DNA of 64,000 nucleotides from Kitasatospora phosalacinea (GTDB lineage: Bacteria; Actinomycetota; Actinomycetes; Streptomycetales; Streptomycetaceae), in assembly GCF_000717185.1 (NCBI RefSeq), contig NZ_JNYE01000015.1, forward strand, positions 46,134-110,133, in the 5' to 3' direction. The position numbers and the translations under genes are program-made. Shown piece after piece: positions 41,206-50,974 of this stretch. Below the pieces are notes generated by a model. That model was not told where the DNA came from. It was given only the letters and a program-made list of their open reading frames with translations, and ran no database searches. Each line of letters begins with the position of its first letter. The stretch's first letter is position 1.

Positions 41206-44200
41206 GTGGTCGGCCGGTTCGTGGTCGGTCGATGGGTGGGTCCGGAGGGGCGAGTGCAGCGCTGGGAGCTGGTCGGCGGCGGTTCGGCGAAGTTCTGGGA
41301 GGGCGGGGCCGAGGGGGCCGCGGTGCGGGTGCGGTACGGGCGGATCGGTACCGAAGGGCGGTCGCAGGTCAAGGAGTTGGCGGACGCGGCGGCAGCCGCG
41401 GCGCACCTGGCGAAGCTGGTCGCGGAGAAGGAGCGCAAGGGCTACCTGGCGGTGGACGGGGGCGGCGAGGACGGGGGCGCGGACCCTGCCGGGGCGGCCG
41501 TCGTCGTGCCTGCCGTGCCTGCCGTGCCTGTCGAGCCCGCCGGTCTGCCGGACGAGGACGGGTTCGTGCTGCCCGAGGCGTGGCGCGCGCGGGTGCTGCC
41601 GCGCCGCCGGGGCGGGGTGCCGGTGCCGCTGCCCGTGGCGTGGCCGGTGGTGGACGCGGCGGAGGCGGCCGCGGCGGAGGCCCGGCAGGTGGCCGAGCGG
41701 CACGGGGCGATCGAGCAGGTGCTGACCGCCCCGGGGTCCGATCCGGGGCCGGTGGCCGCCGCCCGGGCGTACCTGGACGGGGAGTTGGACCCGGCGGGGC
41801 TGGTGGCGGTGGCCGCGATGGTCCGCGAGCGGGACGAACTAAACTGGATGGAACGGGAGTTCGCGGGCTGGGTGGCACGCTTCGGCCTGGGTTTCGCGGC
41901 GCGGGCTGCCGTGGCGTCCTTCGAGGTGGACGACACCTGGGTGCAGCCGAACCGGTGGCGGACCCGGCTGACCGCCCGCCACCTGGACGGCCCGGACCTC
42001 CATGCGCTGCTGTTCGAGTTCCTCCTGCTGGCGCTCGCCCGCCGGGTGCTGGCCGCCGCGCCGGACAACGAATACGCGTCCGCGGTAAAGGAGTTGGCGA
42101 CACTGCGGGACACCCCCGTGCGCCGGGCGGCCACCGCGTTCCTGGTGCCGGAGCGGGCGGAGTGGGTGGACGAGTGCCTGGCCGAGCTGTCCGGGCACGG
42201 GCCCGGGACGACGTCCGTGCTGCGCACGTTGCTGCTCTCCGCGATCGGCAGCCCCGAGCAGGCGCGGCGGCTCGCCCTGGCGCTGAAGGACGACGGGGCG
42301 CGGGTGCACTGGACGCCCCAGGTGGTGGCCACCCTCGCCGACGGGGTGGGGACGGCTGCGGCGCCGCTGGTGGCGGCGGCGCTGGAGCAGTACGCGTACG
42401 ACTACGACGACACGATCCGCGAGTACGCCCGGTACGTGGCGGAGTTCCCGACCGACGAGGCGATGGGCGAACTGGTCGACCGGATCACCGCGAAGCCCGT
42501 CCGGCTGGTGCTGTTGGATCTGGCGGAGCGCTTCCCGGTGCGGGCGGTGCGGGTCCTGTCGGCGGCGGCGCGGCGCGGCGGCGCGACCGGGGACGCCGCC
42601 CGGCGGCTGCTCAACCGGCACGTGGCGGTGCTGCGTCCGCGGCTGCCGGAGGTGCTGGCGCGGCTGGACGGGGAGGACGCCGCGTTCGTCCTGGGTCTGG
42701 CGGGGGCGCGGGAGCCGCTGCCGGAGGCGGCGCCGGAGCGACTGCCCGCGCTGCTGGTCGACCCGCCGTGGGCGCGGCGGCGGGCCGCCCGCCCGCCGAA
42801 GGTGCTGACCGGTCTCACCGCCGACGAGGGCGCGGAACTGTACTGGGAGGAGGGCGAGTCGGCGGCGTTCGCGGCCACGGCCGAGCAGTACTGGCAGTAT
42901 CCGGCCGACACCGACTGGGCGGCGGAGGCGCAGCGGACCGGTGCGCTCGACTCGCCCTGGCAGTGCTGCCGCCTGCTGGCGCAGGCCCCGGCGGAGACGA
43001 TGGCCCCCTACCTGGACTCCTGGGACGCGAAGGCGCTGGCGGAGGACGGCGTACAGCTCCTGCCGGTGCTGGCGAAGTACGGTACGGCCGCGCTGCGGCT
43101 GGTGCACGGCGCGGTGCTGGCCCGGCCCGCCCAGACGGTGCAGGTGCTGCTGCCGGTGCGGGGCGCGGTCGCGGCGGGGGTGATGGCGGACGCCCTGGTG
43201 CGGCTCAAGTCCGCTCAGGAGGTGGCGCGTTCGTGGTTCGAGCGGCACGGGGTCGCGGGGGCGCTGCTGCTGGTTCCGGCGGCGGTCGGCAAGACCGGCC
43301 GGGCCCGGACCGCGGCGGAGAGCGCGTTGCGGCTGGTGGCCGTGCAGCAGGGGGCGGAGGTGCTGACGGCGGCGGTGGCCGAGCGCTACGGGGAACAGGC
43401 CGCGGAGATGGTCGCGGAGGTGGTCGCGGAGGCGCTGAGGGCCGATCCGCTGGAGACCGCGCTGCCCGCGAAGCTGCCCGAACTCCCCTCCTGGCTAAGG
43501 CCGGAAGTGCTGCCGCAGATCCAACTGGCCGACGGGAGCGGTGCGTTGCCGTTGCAAGCGGTGCACCACCTGCTGACGGTACTGCAGTTGGGGAAGCTGC
43601 GCGAGCCGTACCCGGGCCTGGCGCTGGTCGCCCCGGCGCTGCGGGCCGACAGCGCGGCGGCGTTCTGCTGGGCGCTGTTCGAGGAGTGGCAGCAGGCCGG
43701 GATGCCGGGGCCGGACCGCTGGGTGCTGTACGCGCTGGGCGAGTTCGGCGACGACGACACCGCCCGGCGGTTGGCGCCGCTGCTGCGCGAGTGGCCCGGC
43801 CAGAACGCCCACCAGCGGGCGGTGGAGGGCCTGGACGTGCTGGCCGCGATCGGCACCGACGCCGCCCTCTGGGTCTGACGGGCGAGCAGCTCGGCGACCG
43901 GCTGGTGCCGGACCTGGGCCTGGGCCCGGACGGCACCACCGTGATCGACTACGGCGCGCGGACGTTCACCGTCGGCTTCGACGAGCAGCTGCGCCCGTAC
44001 GTGCTGGACGCCGACGGCAAGCGGCGCAAGGACCTGCCCCGGTCGTGGAGCGCCGAGGAGTTCACCTCGCTGTTCATCGAGCACCCGCTGGTGTGGCACC
44101 TGGCGCGCCGACTGGTCTGGACGGCCGACCACACCGCCTTCCGGGTCGCCGAGGACCGCACCTGCGCCGACGTCCAAGACGAGCCCTTCGCGCTGCCCCG

Positions 44201-44693
44201 GGACGCCGCCGTCCGGCTCGCCCACCCCGTGCACCTGGCCCCCGCCGAGCTGGCCGCCTGGGCGGAGCTGTTCGCGGACTACGAGATCGTCCAGCCGCTC
44301 CGCCAACTCGGCCGTCCGGTGGCCGCGTTGACCGCCGAGGAGGCCGCCGGGCACCGGCTGCACCGGTTCGAGAAGCACACCGTTCCGGTGGGCCGGCTAC
44401 TCGGGTTGACCAAGCGCGGCTGGCGGCGCGGCGAACCGCAGGACGGCGGGGTGGAGGGCTGGATCCACAAGCCGCTGCCGAACGGGAGCCACCTGGTGAT
44501 CGAGATCCAGCCGGGCATCGCGGTGGGCTACGTCAACGAGTTCGGCGACCAGAGCTTCGAGGCGGTGTGGCTGGGCGCCATGCCGGACGGCTACTGGCCG
44601 AACGGCCGCGAGTACCGCGACCGGCTCGGCGACCTGGACCCGGTCACCGTCTCCGAACTCCTCGCCGATCTGGAGGAGTTGACCGCCGACTGA
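41206..44693 (+). pseudogene. WGR-DUF4132 protein gene, split by a frameshift (copy 1)
   Basis: The first frame (41206-43878, 890 codons) has an N-terminal WGR domain (about residues 8-80, VRVRYGRIGTEGRSQVKEL), then a long helical, HEAT-like region. The DUF4132 C-terminal part continues in another frame to 44693 (EQLGDRLVPDLGLGPDG...LADLEELTAD). Compared with the intact copy at 45648 there is a deletion of about 30 codons near 43868 that shifts the frame, and a second in-frame loss of about 40 codons near 44040. Both pieces still look codon-biased, so decay is recent, or both halves are expressed. Corresponds to E. coli YehI (MolR). Confidence 0.75.
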
Positions 44694-44704
44694 CGGCCGA
44701 CCGG

Positions 44705-44742
44705 CCGCACCTCCCGTCCCCGGCCGGGGACGGGAGGTGCGG
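44705..44742. terminator. Very strong terminator hairpin
   Basis: Perfect 17-bp arms (44705-44721 with 44726-44742) around a GGCC loop, 12 nt after the end of copy 1 and facing the convergent maleylpyruvate-isomerase-like gene. Its right arm merges into a 14-bp repeat array. Confidence 0.85.
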
Positions 44743-44816
44743 TTTCGGCGGTGCGGTCTCGGCGGTGCGGTCTCGGCGGTGCGGTCTCGGCGGTGCGGTC
44801 TCGGCGGTGCGCGCTC
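44736..44816. repeat. 14-bp tandem repeat, five copies plus a partial
   Basis: Units ggtgcggtctcggc at 44736-44805 (the first has one C-to-T change), with a partial sixth at 44806-44816. It begins inside the terminator arm and reaches the stop codon of the minus-strand gene. Confidence 0.9.
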
Positions 44817-45510
44817 AGGGGACCAGCGGCCCGGCCAGCACGGCCAGCCCCGCCGCGCGGTCGCCCGTCCAGGCCAGCGCGTCGCTCTCGCGCGGCTTGC
44901 GGCCCCACAGCATCAGCAGCAGGTCCTCGGCGGTGCCGGCGACCTCCGCGACCGGCTCGCCGGGGCCGTACGTCCAGGAGCGGGCGCTGTCGGTGGCGGT
45001 GAGCCGCAGGGCCCGGGCGGGCGGGGTGGCGGCGCCCCGGGCGACCATCCGGTCGGCCATGGTGTCGAAGACCTCGGCGACCCCGTCGGCGGCGAGTTCC
45101 GCGTTGAGCGCCTGCTGCAGGCCGAGCGCGTTCGCGGCGTCCCAGCGGTGCACCAGGGTCTCCTGGGTGCGGCGGCGGCGCCAGAAGCCGACCGTGTGCG
45201 GCGGGGCGATCGTCCACGCCGCGGTCGCGGGGTCGACGGACAGGGCCGCCACCAGGTCGTCCGCGCTGTCGGCGTACCAGGACCTGAGGCCGTCCGGGTC
45301 GCCGGGCGCGTCGGACTCCCGGTAGTTGTCGCCGTGCCCCTCCCGGACGGCCGTGACGACCCAGAGGTTGCCCGCGCCCATGTGCGCGACCAGGTCGGCC
45401 AGCTTCCAGCTGCCGCAGTGCTGGACGGGAGCCGACAGGTCTCCGCCCAGCAGGGCGCCGAACTCGTCGAGTTCGCGCCGGAGTTCCACCAAGTAGTCCG
45501 TGTAGTCCAC
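44815..45510 (-). CDS. Mycothiol-dependent maleylpyruvate isomerase-like protein
   Basis: A 231-residue MDMPI_N plus TIGR03083/TIGR03086-type protein. CGSWKLADLVAHMGAGNLWVV carries the first metal His, ETLVHRWDAANALG the second and third positions (HRWD), and the C-terminal SCP-like part ends LAWTGDRAAGLAVLAGPL. The family uses mycothiol or is non-catalytic. GTG at 45510. Convergent with copy 1 across the terminator. Confidence 0.82.
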   Translation of the reverse strand: MDYTDYLVELRRELDEFGALLGGDLSAPVQHCGSWKLADLVAHMGAGNLWVVTAVREGHGDNYRESDAPGDPDGLRSWYADSADDLVAALSVDPATAAWTIAPPHTVGFWRRRRTQETLVHRWDAANALGLQQALNAELAADGVAEVFDTMADRMVARGAATPPARALRLTATDSARSWTYGPGEPVAEVAGTAEDLLLMLWGRKPRESDALAWTGDRAAGLAVLAGPLVP

Positions 45511-45647
45511 GGCGCCAACATACCTCTCCGGCCGTCGGAAAACCGCTGCGATTTCCGCACCCGGCCCGGCCGACCGGCGGGCTGTCGGCTGCTGCGGTTA
45601 GGGTCTCGGCCCAATGGCCTTTTGATCATCGGGAGTTGGAGAAGCGC

Positions 45648-48600
45648 ATGCGGCACGGGGGATCGGTCGGCACCAGCACGACGGAGGGCGGCACGGTAGG
45701 GGGCGGCACGGCGGACGGCGAAGCGGCGGGCGGCGGGCTGCCGGACGAGGACGCCTTCGTGCTGCCGGAGGCCTGGCGCGCCCTGGTGGCGCCGCGCCGC
45801 AGGGGCGGGGCACCGGCCCCGGTGGCGGCGGACCGGCCGCCGGTGGACCCGGACGACGCCTACCGGCGGGAGACCCTGGCGCTGGAGGAGCGGGCCGAGC
45901 TGATCGAGGAGCTGCTGGCCGAGGGGCGTTCCGATCCCGAACTGACCGCCGCCACCTGGGCGTACCTGTACGGGGAGGGCGGCCCGGTCGGGGCGGCGCT
46001 GGCCGCCCGGATCATCCGGACCTCGGTGGAACCCGACTCCCTGGAACGGGAGTTCGCCGACCGGGCGGCCTGGGCGGGCCTGTCGTTCGCGGTCCGGACG
46101 GTGCTGGCCTCCCTGGAGGCGGACTTCGTCCGGGAGTGGTCGGGCTCCGAGTGGCGCTACCGGGCGGCCGTCCTCGACCTGGAGGGCGAGGAGTACCTCG
46201 ACCTGACGGCGCAGTACGGCCTGCTGGCCGCCGCCGGGCGGGCGCTGGCCGAGGCCCCGGAGGACGAACACGCCGCCGTGGTGGAGGAGTTGGAGCAGCT
46301 GCGGAGCACTCCGGTGCTGCGGGCGGCGATCGCGCGCCTGGTGCCGGAGCGGGCGGAGTGGGTGGACGAGTGCCTGGCCGAGCTGCCCGAGGGCTGGAGC
46401 CGGACCGCCCAGGTGCTGCGCACGCTGCTGCTGCCCGCGCTCGGCAGCGCGGCGCAGGTGGAGCGGTTCGGGCCGGAGCACGGCGGGTGGTACCGCACCT
46501 GGACGCCCGCGCTGGCGGCCACCCTCGCCGACCGGGTCGGCCCGGCGGCCGCGGCGGCGCTGCTGGCGAGCGCGGCGGACCAGTACTCGTACAGCGGGAC
46601 GCAGATCGAACTGCTCGGGCTGCTGGCCGAGTTCCCGACCGACGGGGCGATGCGCGCACTGGTCGGGCGGATCGGCCGGTCGCCGGTCCGGGCGCTGCTG
46701 CTGGAGATGGTGGAGCGGTTCCCGGTGCGGGCGGTGCGGGTCCTGTCGTCGGCGGCCCGGGGCGGCGGGGCGGACGCGGCGGCGGCCCGCGAGCTGCTGG
46801 ACCGGCACGTCGCGCAGTGGCGTCCGCGACTGCCGGAGGTCCTGGCGCGGCTGGACGAGGCGACGGCCGCGTTCGTGCGGGGCCTGCCGGGGGCGCGGGA
46901 GCCGCTGCCGGAGGCGGCACCGGAGCGGCTGCCCGCGGTGCTGGTCGACCCGCCGTGGACGCGGCGGCGGGCCGCGCGCGAGCCGGTCGCGCTGACCGGG
47001 CTGGAGGCCGACCGGGAGGCCCGGTTGGTGTGGCGGGAGGGCGAGGAGGCGGCGTTCGCGGGCGACGACGACCCGTACTGGCGGTACGGGGCGGACACCG
47101 ACTGGGCGAAGGTGGTCGGGGAGCTGTCGGAGGAGGTCTTCGACTGGCAGGCGGGCAGGCTGCTGGCCTGGGGCCCGGACGAGCTGGTGCTGCCGCGGCT
47201 GGCGCACTGGCGGCCGGCGCAGTACCTGAGCAGCGGCGGCCACCTGCCGCGGGTGCTCGGCCGGTACGGGACGGCCGCGCTGCGGCTGCTGCACCTCGCC
47301 GCCCGGGACCGTCCGGAGGACGTCGTCCACGTCCTGCTGCCGGTGCTGGACGCGGAGACCGCGGGCGTCATGGCGCACGCCCTGCTGGAACTCAAGTCCG
47401 TTCAGCCGGTGGCCCGTTCGTGGTTCTCCCGGCACGGGGTGGCGGGCGCGCTGCTGCTCGTCCCGGCGGCGGTCGGCGCGGCCGGGCCGGAGCGGCGGGC
47501 CGCGGAGCACGCGCTGCGGCTGGTCGCGGCACGGGCGGGCGCGGAGGCGCTGTCGGCGGCGGCGGCCGAGCGGTACGGCGAGCGGGCCGCGGCGGCGGTC
47601 GCGGAGGTGCTGGGCGAGGGCGCCCTGCTGCGGACCCTGCCGGGCCGGATGCCGAAGCCGCCGCGCTGGCTGCGGCCGGAGCTGCTGCCGCAGGTGCTGC
47701 TGGCGGACGGGGGCGGGGCGCTGCGGGACGGGGGCGGAGCGCTGCCGGGGGCGGCGGTGCGGCACCTGCTGGCGATGCTGCAGCTCGGCCTGCCGCGCAG
47801 GCCGTACCCGGGCCTGGCGGTGGTCGCCCCGGCGCTGCGGGCCGACACGACGGCGGCGTTCTGCTGGGCGCTGTTCGAGGAGTGGCGGCACGCCGGGATG
47901 CCCGCCAAGGACGCCTGGGCGCTGCACGCGCTCGGCGTGTTCGGCGACGGCGACACCGCCCGCCGCCTGGTGCCGGTGCTGCCGATGCTCTCCCACCAGC
48001 GCGCGGTGGACGGCCTGGACGTGCTGGTGTCCATCGGCAACCTCGACGCCCTGGTGCAGTTGCACGGCATCGCCCGGACGGCCCGGAGCGAGGCGTTCCG
48101 GGCCCGCGCGCAGGAACGCGTCGCCGAGGTCGCCGAATCGCTGGGCCTGTCGGCCGAGCAGCTCGGCGACCGCCTGGTGCCGGACCTGGGCCTGTCCCCG
48201 GACGGCACCACGGTGATCGACTACGGCCCGCGGACGTTCACCGTCGGCTTCGACGAGCAACTGCGCCCGTACGTCCGGGACTCCGGCGGCAAGCCGCGTA
48301 GGGCACTGCCCGCGGCGGCGAGCAAGGACGACCCGGACCTGGCGGCGGCCGGGCGTCGGCGGTTCACCGCCCTGAAGAAGGAGGTCCGGGCCTTCACCAC
48401 CCAGTGGACGGCCCGGCTGCGGGACGCGATGGTCGCCGAACGCTCCTGGAGCGCGGGCGAGTTCACCGACCTGCTGCTCGCGCACCCGGTGCTCGGCCGA
48501 CTGGTGCGGCGGCTGCTCTGGACGGCCGACGGCGCCGCCTTCCGGATTGCCGAGGACGGCAGCTGCGCCGACGCCCGCGACGAGGCCTTCGCGCTGCCCG

Positions 48601-49103
48601 GGGACGCCACCGTCCGGCTCGTCCACCCGCTGCACCTGACGGCCGCGGACCTGGCCGCCTGGCGGGAGCTGCTGGCGGACTACGAGGTGATCCAGCCGTT
48701 CCCGCAACTGGAGCGCCCAGTGCTGGAGTTGAGTCAGGACGAGGCCGACGGCCACCGGCTGCACCGGTTCGAGGGGCGCACCGTCCCGGTCTGGCGGCTG
48801 CTCGCCCTGGCCAAGCACGGCTGGCGGCACGACGAGACCGACTACCGCAGCGACGGCGTGGCGAGCTGGTTCCACCGGCCGCTGCCGGACGGGCGGCACC
48901 TGGTGGTCCAGCTCGACCCGGGCGCCCGGGTGCACTCCCCCGCCGAGGCGGTGCAGCAGACCCTGGAGGCGGTGTGGCTCGGCACCTCCCCGGGCCACTA
49001 CTGGCCGGAGCACCACCGGGAGAGCAGCGAGCGGTTCGGCAGCCTTCCCCCCGTCCTCGCCTCCGAACTCCTGGCCGATCTGGAGGAGTTGACCTCGCCT
49101 TGA
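45648..49103 (+). CDS. DUF4132 protein lacking WGR (intact copy 2)
   Basis: An 1151-residue protein homologous to copy 1 from GLPDEDxFVLPEAWRA onward (residue about 31). A low-complexity Gly/Thr N-terminus replaces the WGR domain. The long central region is helical, with a HEAT-like alternation of hydrophobic and charged residues. The C-terminal DUF4132 domain (about 839-1151) contains DGTTVIDYGPRTFTVGF, LHLTAADLAAW, YEVIQPFPQL and HRLHRFEGRTVPVWRL. ATG 45648 has GGAG 6 nt upstream; TTG at 45636 is possible. By synteny with E. coli YehI it belongs to the MoxR/VWA/SWIM system encoded at 52.5-59.4 kb. Confidence 0.75.
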   Translation: MRHGGSVGTSTTEGGTVGGGTADGEAAGGGLPDEDAFVLPEAWRALVAPRRRGGAPAPVAADRPPVDPDDAYRRETLALEERAELIEELLAEGRSDPELTAATWAYLYGEGGPVGAALAARIIRTSVEPDSLEREFADRAAWAGLSFAVRTVLASLEADFVREWSGSEWRYRAAVLDLEGEEYLDLTAQYGLLAAAGRALAEAPEDEHAAVVEELEQLRSTPVLRAAIARLVPERAEWVDECLAELPEGWSRTAQVLRTLLLPALGSAAQVERFGPEHGGWYRTWTPALAATLADRVGPAAAAALLASAADQYSYSGTQIELLGLLAEFPTDGAMRALVGRIGRSPVRALLLEMVERFPVRAVRVLSSAARGGGADAAAARELLDRHVAQWRPRLPEVLARLDEATAAFVRGLPGAREPLPEAAPERLPAVLVDPPWTRRRAAREPVALTGLEADREARLVWREGEEAAFAGDDDPYWRYGADTDWAKVVGELSEEVFDWQAGRLLAWGPDELVLPRLAHWRPAQYLSSGGHLPRVLGRYGTAALRLLHLAARDRPEDVVHVLLPVLDAETAGVMAHALLELKSVQPVARSWFSRHGVAGALLLVPAAVGAAGPERRAAEHALRLVAARAGAEALSAAAAERYGERAAAAVAEVLGEGALLRTLPGRMPKPPRWLRPELLPQVLLADGGGALRDGGGALPGAAVRHLLAMLQLGLPRRPYPGLAVVAPALRADTTAAFCWALFEEWRHAGMPAKDAWALHALGVFGDGDTARRLVPVLPMLSHQRAVDGLDVLVSIGNLDALVQLHGIARTARSEAFRARAQERVAEVAESLGLSAEQLGDRLVPDLGLSPDGTTVIDYGPRTFTVGFDEQLRPYVRDSGGKPRRALPAAASKDDPDLAAAGRRRFTALKKEVRAFTTQWTARLRDAMVAERSWSAGEFTDLLLAHPVLGRLVRRLLWTADGAAFRIAEDGSCADARDEAFALPGDATVRLVHPLHLTAADLAAWRELLADYEVIQPFPQLERPVLELSQDEADGHRLHRFEGRTVPVWRLLALAKHGWRHDETDYRSDGVASWFHRPLPDGRHLVVQLDPGARVHSPAEAVQQTLEAVWLGTSPGHYWPEHHRESSERFGSLPPVLASELLADLEELTSP

Positions 49104-49758
49104 CCGGACGGGGCGGTTCCGGCCACCCCGCCCGCGCGACCCCGGTGGCCGCTGGGGCGCAGCGCGACGGGTGGGGTGGCCCGCGGGGCGCAGTCGCACT
49201 GCGGGGGCGGGGCGGGCGCCCGGGGCGGGGGCGGATCGGCCGGGAACCGCCGCGTCCGGGGGCGCCGGGGGTCTGGGCCGCCGGGCCCGCCGCTCCTACG
49301 ATGTGAGTCGCCGCCGGGCCCCGGCCCCGCGGCAGCGGCCGTCAGCGGCCGGACGCCGTTGCAGCCGGCGTCGAACCGGACAGCACCGGGCGCCCCGGGT
49401 TCCGACACCCGCGCCCGGGTTCCACCGCGCACCGCGGCCCGCCCGCGGTGACGTCGGGCTCCCCGCTCCGAAGCGTTCGACCCGCCCGGCCCGAGCAGGC
49501 TCCGGCCCGCTCCGGCACGCCCGGCCCGTCCAGCCCGTCCCGCCTGTTCCGGCACACCCGCAGCGCCCACAGCGCCCTCGGCGCTCTCCGGTGCCCGCGA
49601 CACCCGGGGCGCACCGGCCACGGTCCGTGCACCGGCCACGGTCCGTGCACCGGCCAAGGCCCGCGTACCGGCCAAGGCCCTTGCACCGGGCGGGAGTTCC
49701 CAGCGCACGCCCCGCACGCAGTCGGCACCTGTCCTCACCACACCTGGGGGTCACGCCC
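49104..49758. other. 655-bp low-complexity intergenic region
   Basis: No credible gene. One long frame in register with the next gene runs through it but lacks a start and shows runs of Arg, Pro and His as expected of GC-rich non-coding DNA. TACGAT at 49298-49303 is a possible distal -10 for the secreted protein gene. An 18-bp repeat array occupies 49611-49690. Confidence 0.5.
49611..49690. repeat. 18-bp tandem repeat, four copies plus a partial
   Basis: Units gcaccggccacggtccgt at 49611-49628 and 49629-49646, with variants at 49647-49664 and 49665-49682 and a partial to 49690. Each unit contains a near-palindrome CACGGTCCGTG. It lies 69 nt before the secreted protein start. Confidence 0.85.
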
Positions 49759-50880
49759 ATGTCCGTCCATGCCACCCTGCCACCGCCCGGCGCTTCCCCG
49801 CGCTCCCGGGCCCGTCTCGTCCCGCTCGTCCTCGCCCTGCTCGCCGCCCTGCTGGCGGTGGCCGTCCCGGCGGCCGCCCCGGCGCACGCCGCGGTGCCCG
49901 ACCGGTGGGGCTTCGCCTACCTGGACAACCCGGCGCCGCCGCCCGGCTACGTCCCGGACCCCTCGCGCCAGTGGGGCAGTTGGACGTCCCCGGCGGCGAA
50001 CCCGGTGAAGGTCGACCAGGCCGCCACCGGCGTGTACGTGGTGCACTTCCCGCTGATCGGCGGCGCGGGCGGGATCGCGCACGCCACCGCCGTCAACCGC
50101 ACCGGGACGTGGTGCCAGATCCTGGGCTGGGGCACCGCGGGCACCGGCCTGGACGTCAAGGTGGCCTGCTTCAACCCGGCCGGGGCCCCGGCGAACTCGC
50201 CGTTCACGGTGCTGTTCACCAGCAGCTCCGGCACGCCCGCGCCGCCCGGCGGCGACCACGGCTACCTGTACTCGCTGCCCTCCGGCTCGCTGGTCACCCA
50301 GTACAACTCGGCGGGCGGGGCGAACCTGTCCAGCCACGGCTCGACCGGCATCTGGAAGGCCTGGCTGCCCGGCCTGGGCTCCACCACCGAGGTCGGTGAC
50401 GTGCAGGTCACCGCGGTCGACTCGGCGCAGGGCGCGCGCTGCAAGGTCGCGGGCTGGTACCCGTCGAGCACCGGGCAGACCTTCCTGGTGGCCTGCTTCA
50501 ACGCGGCCAACGCGCCGTACGACACGGCCTGGACGCTCAGCTACTCGGTCAAGCGGGCGGTGCACGGCCCGGCGTACCCGCCGAAGTCCTTCGGGTACCT
50601 CTGGTACAACGGCGCGGTCCCGGCCGGGACGAACTTCAACTCGGTGGGCGCCGGCAACACGTTCAGCGCGGGCGTCCCGTCCGCGGTGCTGATGCCGGGC
50701 GTGGCCGTGCCGTCCGACCACGCGCAGGTCACCGCGTACGGCAGCGGCCCCGGCTGGTGCCACCTGGCGCTGCCCTGGACGCGCAGCTCGGGCACGGTGA
50801 AGCTCTCCCCGCTGTGCTTCAACCCCGGCGGCGCGCCCGTCCTGGCGCCGTTCCTGCTGGCGTACACCTCGGCGTTCTGA
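49759..50880 (+). CDS. Secreted three-repeat Cys-containing protein
   Basis: A 373-residue exported protein; I do not recognise a named family. A typical signal peptide (residues 1-44, cleavage after AHA) is followed by three repeats of about 105 residues. Each has a Cys pair: WCQILGW...KVACFNPAGAPAN, RCKVAGWYPS...LVACFNAANAPYD and WCHLALPW...LSPLCFNPGGAPV. A Gly/Tyr segment (WGFAYLDNPAP, HGYLYSLPSG, FGYLWYNGAVPAG) opens each repeat. It looks like an extracellular beta-sandwich or lectin-like surface protein. ATG at 49759; ribosome-binding site weak (GGGGGT). Confidence 0.7.
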   Translation: MSVHATLPPPGASPRSRARLVPLVLALLAALLAVAVPAAAPAHAAVPDRWGFAYLDNPAPPPGYVPDPSRQWGSWTSPAANPVKVDQAATGVYVVHFPLIGGAGGIAHATAVNRTGTWCQILGWGTAGTGLDVKVACFNPAGAPANSPFTVLFTSSSGTPAPPGGDHGYLYSLPSGSLVTQYNSAGGANLSSHGSTGIWKAWLPGLGSTTEVGDVQVTAVDSAQGARCKVAGWYPSSTGQTFLVACFNAANAPYDTAWTLSYSVKRAVHGPAYPPKSFGYLWYNGAVPAGTNFNSVGAGNTFSAGVPSAVLMPGVAVPSDHAQVTAYGSGPGWCHLALPWTRSSGTVKLSPLCFNPGGAPVLAPFLLAYTSAF

Positions 50881-50930
50881 CCCCGGGGGCCCCGGCGACC
50901 CCGGTAGCCCCGGTAGCCCCGGTAGCCCCC

Positions 50931-50972
50931 GGCGGCCCCGGCACGACCGACTCCGGCCGTGTCGGGGCCGCC
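50931..50972. terminator. Terminator hairpin
   Basis: 15-bp stem with one G-U pair (50931-50945 with 50958-50972), 12-nt loop, 50 nt after the secreted protein gene; a 9-bp ccccggtag triplet repeat (50900-50928) precedes it. Confidence 0.75.
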
Positions 50973-50974
50973 GG

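Noticed and set aside
44736..44816. CRISPR array
   Set aside because: The repeats are 14 bp with no spacers between them; no cas genes occur. The same applies to all other tandem arrays in the window.
44913..49199. A 1428-codon minus-strand frame across both DUF4132-region genes
   Set aside because: It is antisense to the well-supported copy 2, with runs of His, Arg and Gln and no domain. Codon third-position bias belongs to the plus strand.
49171..49758. Extension of the secreted protein's start 588 nt upstream in the same frame
   Set aside because: The extension would bury a clean signal peptide, has no ribosome-binding site, and reads as Arg/Pro/His low complexity.
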